Below are positions 34,764 through 43,916 of a stretch of DNA of 64,000 nt, piece by piece (within the stretch, counting starts at the first letter, position 1; the number at the start of each line of letters is the position of its first letter). The DNA comes from Sphingobacteriia bacterium (lineage in GTDB: Bacteria > Bacteroidota > Bacteroidia > Chitinophagales > Chitinophagaceae): positions 1 through 64,000 of the forward strand of contig JAECQP010000013.1 in assembly GCA_015999745.1 (NCBI GenBank). Direction: 5' to 3'. The translations under genes were made by a program, and so were the position numbers. The notes under the pieces were generated by a model. The model saw only the letters and a list, made by a program, of their open reading frames with translations. It was not told the DNA's origin and made no database searches.

Positions 34764-37322
34764 TTATTTTTTACTGTTTGGGATATGCGCTTTCAACTCT
34801 ACTGAAAATAGTCTTCCGATAGATGGTGATCCTACAAACTCTTTCTGTGTAACATTAAAGAGGTTACTGATTCCTGCGCCCAAACTCAGAGAGCTGTTCA
34901 ATTTAACACCACCACTGATATCGATGCTGGTGAATCCGCCTAAAGCGCCCCAGTCAAAATTCTTTGTATAATAACGGGCAGTATTGGTCAGCGGATTTAT
35001 TCCTCCGTACACGAGTCCGCGTTTACCTTGACCTGCAGCTGTACCAATCTGGCTGCCGCTATACAGATCATATTGCTGTACCCAGCGCAGGGAAATATTC
35101 AGAAACATTTTGCCTTTGGCAATATTCTGGAAACTCAGTGTGGAAGACAACCTGTTGGCAGGTGCGTTCAGTGATTTTTCTTCGAGAGAAACATATCCGT
35201 CTCTGTTGGCGTCGTTCTTGATATTATCAGAAGTAATATCACTGCCAAACCAGGAATATTTCATGGCCAGGCTAATATCGTCGGAGAAGAAATAGTTCAC
35301 ACCAAGATCCACTCCGTAAGAAGCTACCTGACCATAGTTAAAATAGGTTGAAAACGCAGCGCCTGAAAGTATACCAGTACTGCTGTTCACTGTACCAGGC
35401 AATAACAAACTGGCTGTAGGAATAGCAATATTGCCTACGCTCAATGCGCGTCCGCCTACAGAAATAGCAGGACTCAGGAAGTTCTGGCTGCTGCCGTAGT
35501 AGGCATTCACATCAATATAGAGTTTCTTGCCGAGAGTTCCCTTATAGCCCAACTCCCATGTGCTGATCTGCTCAGGTTTAAGCGGAATAGTGGTGACTGC
35601 AGATGCAGGATCGTTTGCATTAGCGCCGTTCGGGATATATTTCACACCATCACCGTTCCCAAATACAATACCAAATACGCTGGCACGCTGGAACAGGATG
35701 ATCGGAGCTGCAAACGCCTTACCCCATGTTATACGGATACTACCACCCGGAACACCTTTCACCAAAGCAAATTTGGGAGAGAACATGTTCTTGAATAAAC
35801 TGTGGTGATCCAGACGGGCTGCAGCTACAAATTTCAGATCGCCGGGCAGGGTCTTTTCCAATTGCATGGCACCTCCATATTGTGTTACCTGCACTCTTTC
35901 CGTAGCATCGGCCAGGCTGGTACCATATGTCTTAGGATCATCCTTCTGATAAGAAGCCCCAATAATCAGGTTTACACCTGCTTTGTCAAAATTGGTATTG
36001 TATTGCACTTCCGCATTAAAACGTTTGGAATTTTCTTTGAAACGATTACCCAGTCTGGTTGCAAAAGCTTCCGCCTGATCCGGATCCAGGCGTCCTACTA
36101 CTGGAAAGAGCGGATTGGCAGGATCGGTGATGGTACTATGCGTCCTGTTCCAGAAATCCCTGGTATATCCGGGAATACCATAAGACGTGCCTACATTGGT
36201 CCAGGTTTCATAGGCCTGCGCAAAGAAACGTGGGCTGATGTATTTCAACTGGAGATAGGAAAACTTCCAGTCTTTGATCTGGTTACGTCCTGTGTTGTTC
36301 ACACTCAGGAAATCATTCACACTACCTCCGTAAGAAACAACCAGGTCTGCTTTAGGTGAAACCGCATAATAAACATCTGCAGCACCACGCATATGTTTAA
36401 ACTGGTTACTGGAAATTCTTTCCGGAATAGCCAGTGCCGGGCCGTATACAGATCCGCCGGCATAAATGCTGTCGTTAAAATCGAAATCTTTTCCGGTTGT
36501 GTATTCTCCGGTAATCTTATAAGCCCACTTATTATTGATCTTACTGGCTGTGCGGAAACGGCTGGTAAATACACTACGGTTTCCTGCACCAATAGCGATA
36601 TCTGTTCCCTGAAACTTACGCGGATCTTTTGTAATGGTGTTGGCCACACCGTTGTGTGCATTTGGTCCGTACAAGGCAGAGTTGGGTCCCAGTATAATTT
36701 CCATCCTGTCAATGTCTTCCTTAATTACCGTATTCATGATGCCTGATGCCAACCCGCTACCTCCGGCCATCATGCTGTTTCTTCCGTCGGTCATCTGGAG
36801 AATTTTGGCATTAAAGGCATTGTTGAATCCGCGGGCGTTAAAGCCTACGCCGGTTACACCTGTGCGTACAAATTCCACGCCCTGGATCTTGGAAGCCAGT
36901 TCACCCACATTGAATGAGCTTGTTTGTGCAAAATCCTTTGAAGTCAGTACACTGATGGTAGCAGGGGCCCTCGTAATTTTTTCAGGTCTTTTGGAAGCAC
37001 TGACCACCACTTCATCTCCCCTGCCCGAAGAAGGGGTCAGGCTTACGGAAAATTTAGTGCCGGCATCTCCGGTAACTTCTATGTCGGTATAGCCTACATA
37101 GGAAACAATCAGGGTAATTTTTCCGCTTTTTGAAATGGCCAGGGTAAAATTGCCGTCGTCGTCTGCATAAGTGCCGGCTCCGGTGGATTTAACCATCACA
37201 CTGGCACCTGCAAGAGGCATACCTGTTTTTCCATCGGTTACGCGTCCACTTACTTTAGTAGCCTGGGCAAACAAAGCCCCCTGTACAAGCAGTAAACACA
37301 TGAGTACAAGCAATCGTTTCAT
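34764..37322 (-). CDS. TonB-dependent outer membrane receptor
   Basis: An 852-residue receptor with a signal peptide (VLMCLLLVQGALFAQ), a CarboxypepD_reg-like domain (VSGRVTDGKTGMPLAGASVMV), a plug (PATISVLTSKDF, GFNARGFNNAFNAKIL, GPNSALYGPNAHNGV) and a 22-strand-like barrel ending in FSVELKAHIPNSKK. There is no SusD gene beside it, so it looks like a receptor for a small or hydrophobic ligand rather than a SusCD glycan pump. It sits between the secreted hydrolase and the acyl-CoA synthetase genes, so it probably imports the substrate of this pathway. Confidence 0.9.
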   Translation of the reverse strand: MKRLLVLMCLLLVQGALFAQATKVSGRVTDGKTGMPLAGASVMVKSTGAGTYADDDGNFTLAISKSGKITLIVSYVGYTDIEVTGDAGTKFSVSLTPSSGRGDEVVVSASKRPEKITRAPATISVLTSKDFAQTSSFNVGELASKIQGVEFVRTGVTGVGFNARGFNNAFNAKILQMTDGRNSMMAGGSGLASGIMNTVIKEDIDRMEIILGPNSALYGPNAHNGVANTITKDPRKFQGTDIAIGAGNRSVFTSRFRTASKINNKWAYKITGEYTTGKDFDFNDSIYAGGSVYGPALAIPERISSNQFKHMRGAADVYYAVSPKADLVVSYGGSVNDFLSVNNTGRNQIKDWKFSYLQLKYISPRFFAQAYETWTNVGTSYGIPGYTRDFWNRTHSTITDPANPLFPVVGRLDPDQAEAFATRLGNRFKENSKRFNAEVQYNTNFDKAGVNLIIGASYQKDDPKTYGTSLADATERVQVTQYGGAMQLEKTLPGDLKFVAAARLDHHSLFKNMFSPKFALVKGVPGGSIRITWGKAFAAPIILFQRASVFGIVFGNGDGVKYIPNGANANDPASAVTTIPLKPEQISTWELGYKGTLGKKLYIDVNAYYGSSQNFLSPAISVGGRALSVGNIAIPTASLLLPGTVNSSTGILSGAAFSTYFNYGQVASYGVDLGVNYFFSDDISLAMKYSWFGSDITSDNIKNDANRDGYVSLEEKSLNAPANRLSSTLSFQNIAKGKMFLNISLRWVQQYDLYSGSQIGTAAGQGKRGLVYGGINPLTNTARYYTKNFDWGALGGFTSIDISGGVKLNSSLSLGAGISNLFNVTQKEFVGSPSIGRLFSVELKAHIPNSKK

Positions 37323-37332
37323 TGGTGTTTTT

Positions 37333-38253
37333 TTATTGGTGTAAAAATTGTAAAATGGTTTGGTTAACTATAGCTGGTTTTTCAAATTGTACAAGATGTC
37401 CGGCCTCATTAATCAATATGGTTTTGCTAACCGGAATTTGCTTTGCAATCGCCGCAACCGCTGCAACAGTTAATCCGGGATGGAGTATCTTATTCGGGAT
37501 GAGCGCATCGGATGTTCCAAACAAAATCAATGTTGGTTGTACAATACCCGAAAGCTGTTCCTTAACCGGATGACCCAGCATTCCCTGGATACCCGGCGGA
37601 ATTTGCGCACAATAGGCCGCAAAACCTTCGCATTGCTTCAATGCGATCCTTTCTCTTACCAGTTTGGCAGCCTCCTCCGTCATCTGATGAAAATTCATCC
37701 TGTAGCTTTTTTCAATGGCGGCACTATCCTGCTTTTCATAAAAAGCAGCTGTGGCATAAGTGGTAAGCACTGCCGCCTCTGCGGTAGTAAAAGATTCCAG
37801 TCCTGCCGGGGCTACCAGGATCAGTTTAGAAATAAGTAAAGGGTATTTCAATGCCAGGATCATTGCGATCTGGCCTCCCATTGAATGACCCATCACAATG
37901 GCTTTGTTTATTTTTAGTTGCCCGAGCATTGCGGCTATCCTTTCTGCATAAAAATCCAGTTGGGCCGAAGCCTCGGTTCTGTTTACAACAGTGCTTCCAC
38001 CATAACCGGGAAGATCAATGGCAATGCATCTGTACTGTTCAGATAATATGCCGATATTCCTTTTCCAGTGAGTAGCATTTCCTCCAAGACCATGAATCAT
38101 AACAATAGGCGTACCCTTCCCCTGGTCAACATAGTTGATCCGGGCAGAATCGAGTTGCAGTTGTTTGGTTGGATAACCATAATCGGGCAGGCATTGAGCC
38201 TCCGGAACAATACTGATCAGTGCGCTTAATATCGTTATTAAAATCCTAGTCAT
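37333..38253 (-). CDS. Secreted alpha/beta hydrolase
   Basis: A 306-residue hydrolase with a signal peptide (ILITILSALISIVPEAQC) and the family motifs PIVMIHGLGGNATHW (oxyanion hole), GHSMGG (nucleophile Ser), GTSDALIP (acid) and NEAGHLVQFEKP (catalytic His). Length fits. It probably acts in the periplasm on an ester before transport by the sodium symporter. Its start overlaps the end of the symporter gene by 8 nt, and it ends 10 nt before the TonB receptor ATG, so the three are certainly co-transcribed. Confidence 0.88.
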   Translation of the reverse strand: MTRILITILSALISIVPEAQCLPDYGYPTKQLQLDSARINYVDQGKGTPIVMIHGLGGNATHWKRNIGILSEQYRCIAIDLPGYGGSTVVNRTEASAQLDFYAERIAAMLGQLKINKAIVMGHSMGGQIAMILALKYPLLISKLILVAPAGLESFTTAEAAVLTTYATAAFYEKQDSAAIEKSYRMNFHQMTEEAAKLVRERIALKQCEGFAAYCAQIPPGIQGMLGHPVKEQLSGIVQPTLILFGTSDALIPNKILHPGLTVAAVAAIAKQIPVSKTILINEAGHLVQFEKPAIVNQTILQFLHQ

Positions 38254-39784
38254 ACGCAGGAACCGTTTTGTTTTTTGGTTTCAGGGTATAATATAGAACA
38301 AGACCAACAGCCAGCGAACAACAAATTGCAATGGCCGCAGAAACGCCCGGATTACGGGTACCATTGTGCATATAGGGTGTAAGCCGGCCATAGTAGATGG
38401 CAAAATGAACAACTACCGCAGTTACACTTGCCGCAATAGCTGCAACAGGCGGGCAATCTTTTGTAAAGATTCCAAAAAGTACCGGAACAAAAGCGCCGCA
38501 GAAATAAGCATACACACCGGTTTGCGCAAAAATGCCCACACTGAGATCGGGATGTGTCAATTGTTCATAAGACATATAAGCAGAGGCAACTGCCATCAAT
38601 CCAATCACCAAACGGTTTATCCCCAGTTCGGAAACAATACCCCCGGGGTGGTCCGTATTTTTAATCAGCTTATGTCCGGTAAGCGGCTTAATAATATCAG
38701 AAGTAAAAGTGGTGCTGAGTGATTGAATCAGCCCTTCCAGTGTAGCCATACCCGCAGAAAGCATTCCCAGAAAAAGAACAATTGCAACATACACGGGAAA
38801 GCGGCTTACTACAAAGGAACCCATGATTCCGTCTAACGGAATAGTTGTGCCGTTAATTTTGAGATCCGGGAACTGCAGCCTCGCGTAGAGCCCGGCAAAC
38901 ACAACCAAAAAAAACAGCGCCTGAGCCAGGATTGCAACGGTGAGAAAACGATTCAGGTCCTTGTCATTTTTCAATAACAGGGAACGGGTAAGGATATGGG
39001 GCTGACAAACAATGGCAACGCCCACAATCAACTGACAGATCACTACTTCAAAAAAATCCCGGAACAAAGGACTTGCAGGATTAAAAGGTTTTGCCAGGGC
39101 CGGATCAATTGCAGCAAGCTGAGCAATAAAACCATGCACGCCATCTTCAAAATATTCATAGCCGGAAGTAAGCAAAATCACCGCCACCACCAGTTTCAAA
39201 AAAGCCTGTACAGTATTCGTGTATACCATGCTGTTGGCTCCGCCAAACATCATGTAAGTAAAAGTAAACGCAACAACACCCAGCAGGGTAGGCAGCATTT
39301 CGGTGTTGAGCGAACGGGAAATTACCTGGGTGAGCCCCACACAGATCATCACAATGAAAGCCAGCATAAGCAGGGAAAGAAACCCGAAGAACAGCGCAAA
39401 GCCTTTGTTCTGGTAACGTGTTCCCATCCATTGGGCAATGGTTCTGGCATTAACGGTTTGGCCATATTTTCGAAACCGGCGGGAAAGGATGGCCAGGGAA
39501 GCCAGTGTACCAACCGGCAAAAAGATCGCCATAGACAAAAATCCACTCAGGCCATAATAAGCAACAAAGCCCGGGTTGATGATAAAGGTAGCGGCGCTAC
39601 TCATAGATGCGGCAAGCGATAAACCCAGAAAAGAAGGGGAAAAATGCATACTTCCCAGTGCAAAGTCTTTCATGCTATGTGTATTCATAGCACCTCGTAC
39701 CACAAAGAAAACAATGGTACCCATATACAGGAGCAGGGCAATCAGTATGGCTGTTACCATGCCCGGAGTGGCAATCTGGTTCAT
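38246..39784 (-). CDS. Sodium:solute symporter (SSS family)
   Basis: The start at 39784 (MNQIATPGMVTAILIALLLYMG) is preferred over an open frame to 39826, which would include the dyad at 39794-39820. The 512-residue product has about 13 helices. LSLAASMSSAATFIINPGFVAYYGLSGF matches helices with the sodium site of the SSS family (ActP/PanF/monocarboxylate type), and GMLSAGMATLEGLIQSLSTTF matches the second half. It imports a small organic acid or similar solute. It is the first gene of the island, 112 nt after the LytTR regulator on the same strand, and overlaps the secreted hydrolase gene by 8 nt. Confidence 0.87.
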   Translation of the reverse strand: MNQIATPGMVTAILIALLLYMGTIVFFVVRGAMNTHSMKDFALGSMHFSPSFLGLSLAASMSSAATFIINPGFVAYYGLSGFLSMAIFLPVGTLASLAILSRRFRKYGQTVNARTIAQWMGTRYQNKGFALFFGFLSLLMLAFIVMICVGLTQVISRSLNTEMLPTLLGVVAFTFTYMMFGGANSMVYTNTVQAFLKLVVAVILLTSGYEYFEDGVHGFIAQLAAIDPALAKPFNPASPLFRDFFEVVICQLIVGVAIVCQPHILTRSLLLKNDKDLNRFLTVAILAQALFFLVVFAGLYARLQFPDLKINGTTIPLDGIMGSFVVSRFPVYVAIVLFLGMLSAGMATLEGLIQSLSTTFTSDIIKPLTGHKLIKNTDHPGGIVSELGINRLVIGLMAVASAYMSYEQLTHPDLSVGIFAQTGVYAYFCGAFVPVLFGIFTKDCPPVAAIAASVTAVVVHFAIYYGRLTPYMHNGTRNPGVSAAIAICCSLAVGLVLYYTLKPKNKTVPAYD

Positions 39785-39793
39785 AATGCAATC

Positions 39794-39820
39794 GTTACAA
39801 TGAATGTATAGGCTTGTAAC
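39794..39820. promoter_or_regulatory. Dyad GTTACAA-N13-TTGTAAC before the symporter gene
   Basis: Perfect 7-bp arms with a 13-nt spacer, ending 9 nt before the symporter ATG. It is the right place and size for an operator of the LytTR regulator encoded just upstream, though it does not match the published LytTR direct-repeat consensus. Confidence 0.45.
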
Positions 39821-39896
39821 AAACATTTAACCCTGTACTTGCCAACGTAGCTGTTTTGTGGGGTGAACGGAACAAAAAGACAGGCGAACAAAAAAA

Positions 39897-40625
39897 TTAC
39901 AGGAAAGAAAGCTTACCCATCAGCTTCTCTTTATAGGTCTTTCCAACCGGAATCCGATGCCCGGCAATAATCAGGTCATCTTCTTCTATGGCATCGATCT
40001 TATGCAGGTTTACAATATAAGAACGGTGTACCCTTATAAAACAGGAGGCAGGGAATTTTTCCTCTACGGCTTTCAGGCTGGTATTAAGCAGGTATTTACC
40101 TGCGGCCGTACAAACCAGTGCATAAATATCAGAGGCTTCCACCCAAAGAATATCCTTCAGCAGCATTTTTTCAAGGCGGTTCCTGGTTTTTACAAAAATG
40201 CTGTCTTCAATCGTCAACCCTTCCTTTAGGGGAGGAGTGGGATCCTTGCGCTGGGCAGCATTGTGCAGGGTAATTTCAATAGTGGAATAAAGTGTTTCGG
40301 GCTTTACCGGTTTAACCAGATAGGCATAGGGCTCGGTAAGTTTGGCCTTGTCGATGGTGGAAGCGTCTGCCAGTGCGGTGAGGAAAATAAAGGGAGTCTT
40401 GCTCTGCTGCTTAATCTGGCGGGCTGTGTCAATTCCGCTCAACTCCCCGCTCAGACCAATATCCAGCAATATAATATCCGGGGTCAGTTCAGGTAGTTTC
40501 TTCAGCAGGTCTTCGCCCGAATCAAATACGCCCTGCACTTCAAACCCAAGATCATTCAATGAGAGTGATATTTCTTTGGCGATGATCCAGTCATCTTCCA
40601 CTAATAAAATTTTTATACCTGCCAT
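39897..40625 (-). CDS. LytTR-family response regulator
   Basis: A 242-residue protein: receiver domain (LLVEDDWIIAKEI, phospho-acceptor Asp in ILLDIGLSGELSG, Lys in YLVKPVKPETL) and a C-terminal LytTR DNA-binding domain (DILWVEASDIYALV, FIRVHRSYIVNLHKIDAIEEDDLIIAG, IPVGKTYKEKL). Phosphorylation probably comes from the divergent 7TM kinase. It lies directly upstream of the symporter gene on the same strand and is the best candidate regulator of the whole catabolic island. Only about 28 bp separate its ATG from the likely start of the divergent kinase gene. Confidence 0.93.
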   Translation of the reverse strand: MAGIKILLVEDDWIIAKEISLSLNDLGFEVQGVFDSGEDLLKKLPELTPDIILLDIGLSGELSGIDTARQIKQQSKTPFIFLTALADASTIDKAKLTEPYAYLVKPVKPETLYSTIEITLHNAAQRKDPTPPLKEGLTIEDSIFVKTRNRLEKMLLKDILWVEASDIYALVCTAAGKYLLNTSLKAVEEKFPASCFIRVHRSYIVNLHKIDAIEEDDLIIAGHRIPVGKTYKEKLMGKLSFL

Positions 40626-40653
40626 TCCCTAAATTTACTTCAAATATCAGTTC

Positions 40654-42648
40654 CTGAAACATCCCCTGCTAATAATACTCTTACAGTTTTTTTTTCTGCC
40701 TTTGCAGGCTGCGGATAGTTTCATTTTTGAAGGAACCCCACTGACCATTCCTTTTGAATCTCTACAATGGGAAGAAAGCAGCCGGAACAAGAAGATAAGT
40801 TATCAGACCGAATTCAAAATCCGGAACAGCGCAGCCTACGACCAGGATATTGTTCTGGGCTTTACCAAAAGCGGTATCATACAAATTGAAGTAATTAGCG
40901 GAGCGGATATACTGCAACTACATGCAGGCTCCCTGCTAAAACTCAGAGAACGAAATTATCCTTCCAATATCAATGCAGTCCGGTTTACCATGCGCAAAGA
41001 CAGCCTTTACATAATCCGGCTTCTGAATATACCTGTTTACTCTCTGTTTAAACAGGGTAAAATGGATATCACCATTCAACCCACCACCCGTTTTGAACAG
41101 CAGGATACAGCCAGGTTGTTCTGGCAGGGTATTTTCCTGGGAACCATTTTTGTAATGGCGCTCTATAATCTGTTCATCTTCTATGGGGTAAGGGATGTCA
41201 GCTATCTTTATTATGTATTAAGTATTGCAGGGTTCGGGCTCTATCTTGGGTTTTATTATGGATTTGGCATTGAATACCTCTGGCCTGATTATCCGCGATG
41301 GGATACATTCTGTTATACCATCATCGTACCCTTCACCAATATGGCAAGACTCTTGTTTACCAGGAGCTACCTGAACACAGCTGTTTATATGCCGCGATTG
41401 AACGGGATCATACAGGCGCTTATGATTGCCTGCGGGGGGCTGATGCTCATCGGTATTATTACTTTTGTCGGGGACATTGATATACTGAGCGCTATGGTAA
41501 CCGTAGTGGGGTTGATTGGCACACTGGTATTGATCCTGATGCTGGTGGCGGGCCTGGTTGCCTATTACAGAGACCATTATGAACCTGCCAGGTATTTTAT
41601 TACCGCCAACGCCTTGCTGGTTGCCGGAGCCATCCTGTTTATCCTGAGAGAAACCGGCTATGCAGAAGATAATTTTTATACCCGTTATGTAGTACAGATC
41701 GGGTTTATTATTCAGGTGATCGTATTTGCACTGGGTTTGGCCAGCCGCTACAACAGCACCCGGGTAGAGCTGGCGCAACAGCGGATTGAAAAAGAAAGAC
41801 TGGCGCTGGAATCGGAGCGCGAAAAAAAAGAAATGATTGAACAGCAGAAACAGGAGCTGCAATTACAGATAGAGCAACAAACGCAGGACCTGAAAATGCA
41901 GAATATCACACTGGAAGAAACCATCCACCAATTGGAAGAATCCAGGGAAAAACTTTCGCAGCTGAACAGCGTGAAAGATAAACTGTTCTCCATCATTTCC
42001 CATGATCTCCGGAATCCATTGGCTACTATGCAATCTTTTCTGAAGCTGATCACACAACACCACGAAAAACTAAATGAGGAAGAGAAGAAGAAAATGATCC
42101 GCGAAGCACAGGGTTCGCTGGATTATCTCAATGAGCTGCTTTATAATTTACTGCAATGGAGTAAAAGTCAGATGCATATGCTGGAATTCAAACCCGAATG
42201 GTTGGCAGCCAAAACAGTATTAGAAAAAAACATACGGCTCCTTTACCTGCAAGCCCATATGAAGCAGGTTCAGATAGAAACATTTTTTGACGAACAGCTT
42301 AAGATATTTGCAGACAAGGAAATGCTGGATTTCATCATTCGAAACCTGGTAAGCAATGCCATCAAATTCAGCCATAAGAACAGCAGCATACAGATCCGGG
42401 TAGTACAGGAGGATCAAACCATCCGGATCAGCGTGCTCGATGAGGGCGTAGGCATGAGCAGTAGCACTATTGAACAACTGCTGCAGGCAAACCTGGGCAA
42501 TTCGCGAAGGGGCACAGCCAAGGAAAGGGGAACAGGTCTTGGGTTACTGATTAGCAAAGAGTTCATTACCAGGCATGGGGGAATACTAAAAATTGAACAA
42601 GGTATAAACAAAGGCAGCATATTTACAGTTGTACTTCCGGTAGTGTGA
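40654..42648 (+). CDS. 7TMR-DISM sensor histidine kinase with non-ATG start
   Basis: The frame is open from 40633 and contains no ATG before the mature part. Translation from CTG at 40654 gives a clean signal peptide (LKHPLLIILLQFFFLPLQA, cleaved before ADSF); TTG at 40702 would start at the cleavage site. The predicted 664-residue product has an extracellular 7TMR-DISMED-like beta domain (about 25-145), seven membrane helices (about 150-375), a coiled coil rich in Gln/Glu (about 375-435), a HisKA domain with His450 in IISHDLRNP, and a HATPase domain (LVSNAIKFSHK, VLDEGVGMS, GTGLGL). Carbohydrate- or acid-sensing is possible. Confidence 0.85.
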   Translation: MKHPLLIILLQFFFLPLQAADSFIFEGTPLTIPFESLQWEESSRNKKISYQTEFKIRNSAAYDQDIVLGFTKSGIIQIEVISGADILQLHAGSLLKLRERNYPSNINAVRFTMRKDSLYIIRLLNIPVYSLFKQGKMDITIQPTTRFEQQDTARLFWQGIFLGTIFVMALYNLFIFYGVRDVSYLYYVLSIAGFGLYLGFYYGFGIEYLWPDYPRWDTFCYTIIVPFTNMARLLFTRSYLNTAVYMPRLNGIIQALMIACGGLMLIGIITFVGDIDILSAMVTVVGLIGTLVLILMLVAGLVAYYRDHYEPARYFITANALLVAGAILFILRETGYAEDNFYTRYVVQIGFIIQVIVFALGLASRYNSTRVELAQQRIEKERLALESEREKKEMIEQQKQELQLQIEQQTQDLKMQNITLEETIHQLEESREKLSQLNSVKDKLFSIISHDLRNPLATMQSFLKLITQHHEKLNEEEKKKMIREAQGSLDYLNELLYNLLQWSKSQMHMLEFKPEWLAAKTVLEKNIRLLYLQAHMKQVQIETFFDEQLKIFADKEMLDFIIRNLVSNAIKFSHKNSSIQIRVVQEDQTIRISVLDEGVGMSSSTIEQLLQANLGNSRRGTAKERGTGLGLLISKEFITRHGGILKIEQGINKGSIFTVVLPVV

Positions 42649-42657
42649 TCATTCCTT

Positions 42658-43857
42658 TTACCTGCGGATACCGAAATTCAGTAACAGCATCCCGCTGAAT
42701 AAAACAAGCGCAGTAAGCAGCAGTAATTCATTAATCCATGGAACAAGGATATAGGCCATTGCGGCAACCCCCTGAATCATCAGCAACAGCTCATTCAGAA
42801 CAACACCTGCAGTAAATACCCCAATACCCAATCTTACGGTTCGTTTCAGCGGAATCATTTTTTCAGCAAAAACATAGCCGGACAGGAAAAGGGTGATTAC
42901 GCCCAGCAGAATCAGGTGCAGATAACCAATTACAATGGGTCTGAAGCCAAATGCCAGTTGACTGAGCGAAGGAATCGTGGAGCCCAGTTGCAGGATCAGT
43001 TTAACAGAAAAAGCAACTCCCGAAAAAGAAAGCAGCCATTTGGCAGTATCGGTTAGTATTGGCGACAGGGATGATTTTACAGCGAACAATCGTTTAACCA
43101 GGCAGATCCATCCGGCCATTTGAGCAAGCGCAGCCGCAACCACCAATACATAAAGCCATAGCGGAAGGTTAAGCCACAGTGCCGATAAAAAATAGGCAGG
43201 AACACAGGCCAGTAAAAACAACCGGAATATTTTTATAAGCGGTCGCTGATCAGGGAAGTAAGCCTGTATTTTTTGCATCAGCAAACCCATACAGGCAAAT
43301 AAAAACCATCCGTTGTACTGGAAATGAAGAAAGAAATAGACCGATAAAAGATACCAGTTCTGGTGAACGGTTTTATTGGCCATCATGTATGCAAGGCTCA
43401 ATGCACCCATTGCCGACAAAGCATTAAATACCAGGGCAGCCTTGATCCAGTAATGGGAAACAGTTTTTACCGGAACCCGGTTCAGGTCTTTCCAATAGGT
43501 AATAGCAAACAACCATGATACCACGATAGAGAGGGTAGAGAACAGAATGGAGAACAGGGCGTACCCCTGCAATACAAAGAAAACCAACATACCAACGGCA
43601 GTGATCAGATTAGCGTAGAGCAACCGGTTGTATTTGGTAAAAAGTGAAACCGCATTTTGCCTGGAAAGAGCGGCGACCAGCAGCACCATCAGCAATTGAC
43701 TAACCCAGCCTGAAAACGCAAAATGAGAATGCGCGTGCAGTAAATGTTTCTGATCTATAAATGGAAGGGAGTAGCGGATTTTATAGCGAAGAATAACACC
43801 AATGAATGCAACCAGCATTAAATTAAAAAAGGAAATGCGCAACCATTTAGACAACAT
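42658..43857 (-). CDS. Polytopic membrane protein with conserved-looking histidines, FNR-box controlled
   Basis: A 399-residue protein with about twelve membrane helices. Three segments carry His near helix ends: KHLLHAHSHFAFSGW, LHFQYNGWFLFACMG and IGYLHLILLGVITLF. This recalls NnrS or haem-copper oxidase subunit I-like proteins, but the full signatures of either family are not seen, so I call it only as a probable haem/metal-binding membrane protein linked to nitrogen-oxide metabolism. It is preceded by an FNR-type box at 43901 with a -7-like TTACTTTG 22 nt downstream, and lies next to the Crp/Fnr regulator and nos genes. No published function is claimed. Confidence 0.6.
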   Translation of the reverse strand: MLSKWLRISFFNLMLVAFIGVILRYKIRYSLPFIDQKHLLHAHSHFAFSGWVSQLLMVLLVAALSRQNAVSLFTKYNRLLYANLITAVGMLVFFVLQGYALFSILFSTLSIVVSWLFAITYWKDLNRVPVKTVSHYWIKAALVFNALSAMGALSLAYMMANKTVHQNWYLLSVYFFLHFQYNGWFLFACMGLLMQKIQAYFPDQRPLIKIFRLFLLACVPAYFLSALWLNLPLWLYVLVVAAALAQMAGWICLVKRLFAVKSSLSPILTDTAKWLLSFSGVAFSVKLILQLGSTIPSLSQLAFGFRPIVIGYLHLILLGVITLFLSGYVFAEKMIPLKRTVRLGIGVFTAGVVLNELLLMIQGVAAMAYILVPWINELLLLTALVLFSGMLLLNFGIRR

Positions 43858-43900
43858 ACAGCTGTTTTTGCAAAGTAAGCATTGAGGATTCAGCCGTAGT

Positions 43901-43914
43901 ATGATTCAGATCAC
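43901..43914 (-). promoter_or_regulatory. FNR-like box before the polytopic membrane protein
   Basis: ATGATTCAGATCAC matches ATGAT-N4-ATCAT at nine of ten fixed positions. On the minus strand TTACTTTG follows after exactly 22 nt, and the ATG is 43 nt from the box. It overlaps the region just after the regulator gene stop. Confidence 0.6.
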
Positions 43915-43916
43915 AT

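Noticed and set aside
38996..39622. 208-codon frame antisense to the sodium:solute symporter
   Set aside because: The composition is extremely rich in Lys, Asn and Gln, and the symporter frame has clear membrane helices.
39794..39820. LytTR direct-repeat consensus at the symporter promoter
   Set aside because: The spaced inverted repeat does not match the published direct-repeat pattern, so it is listed only as a candidate.
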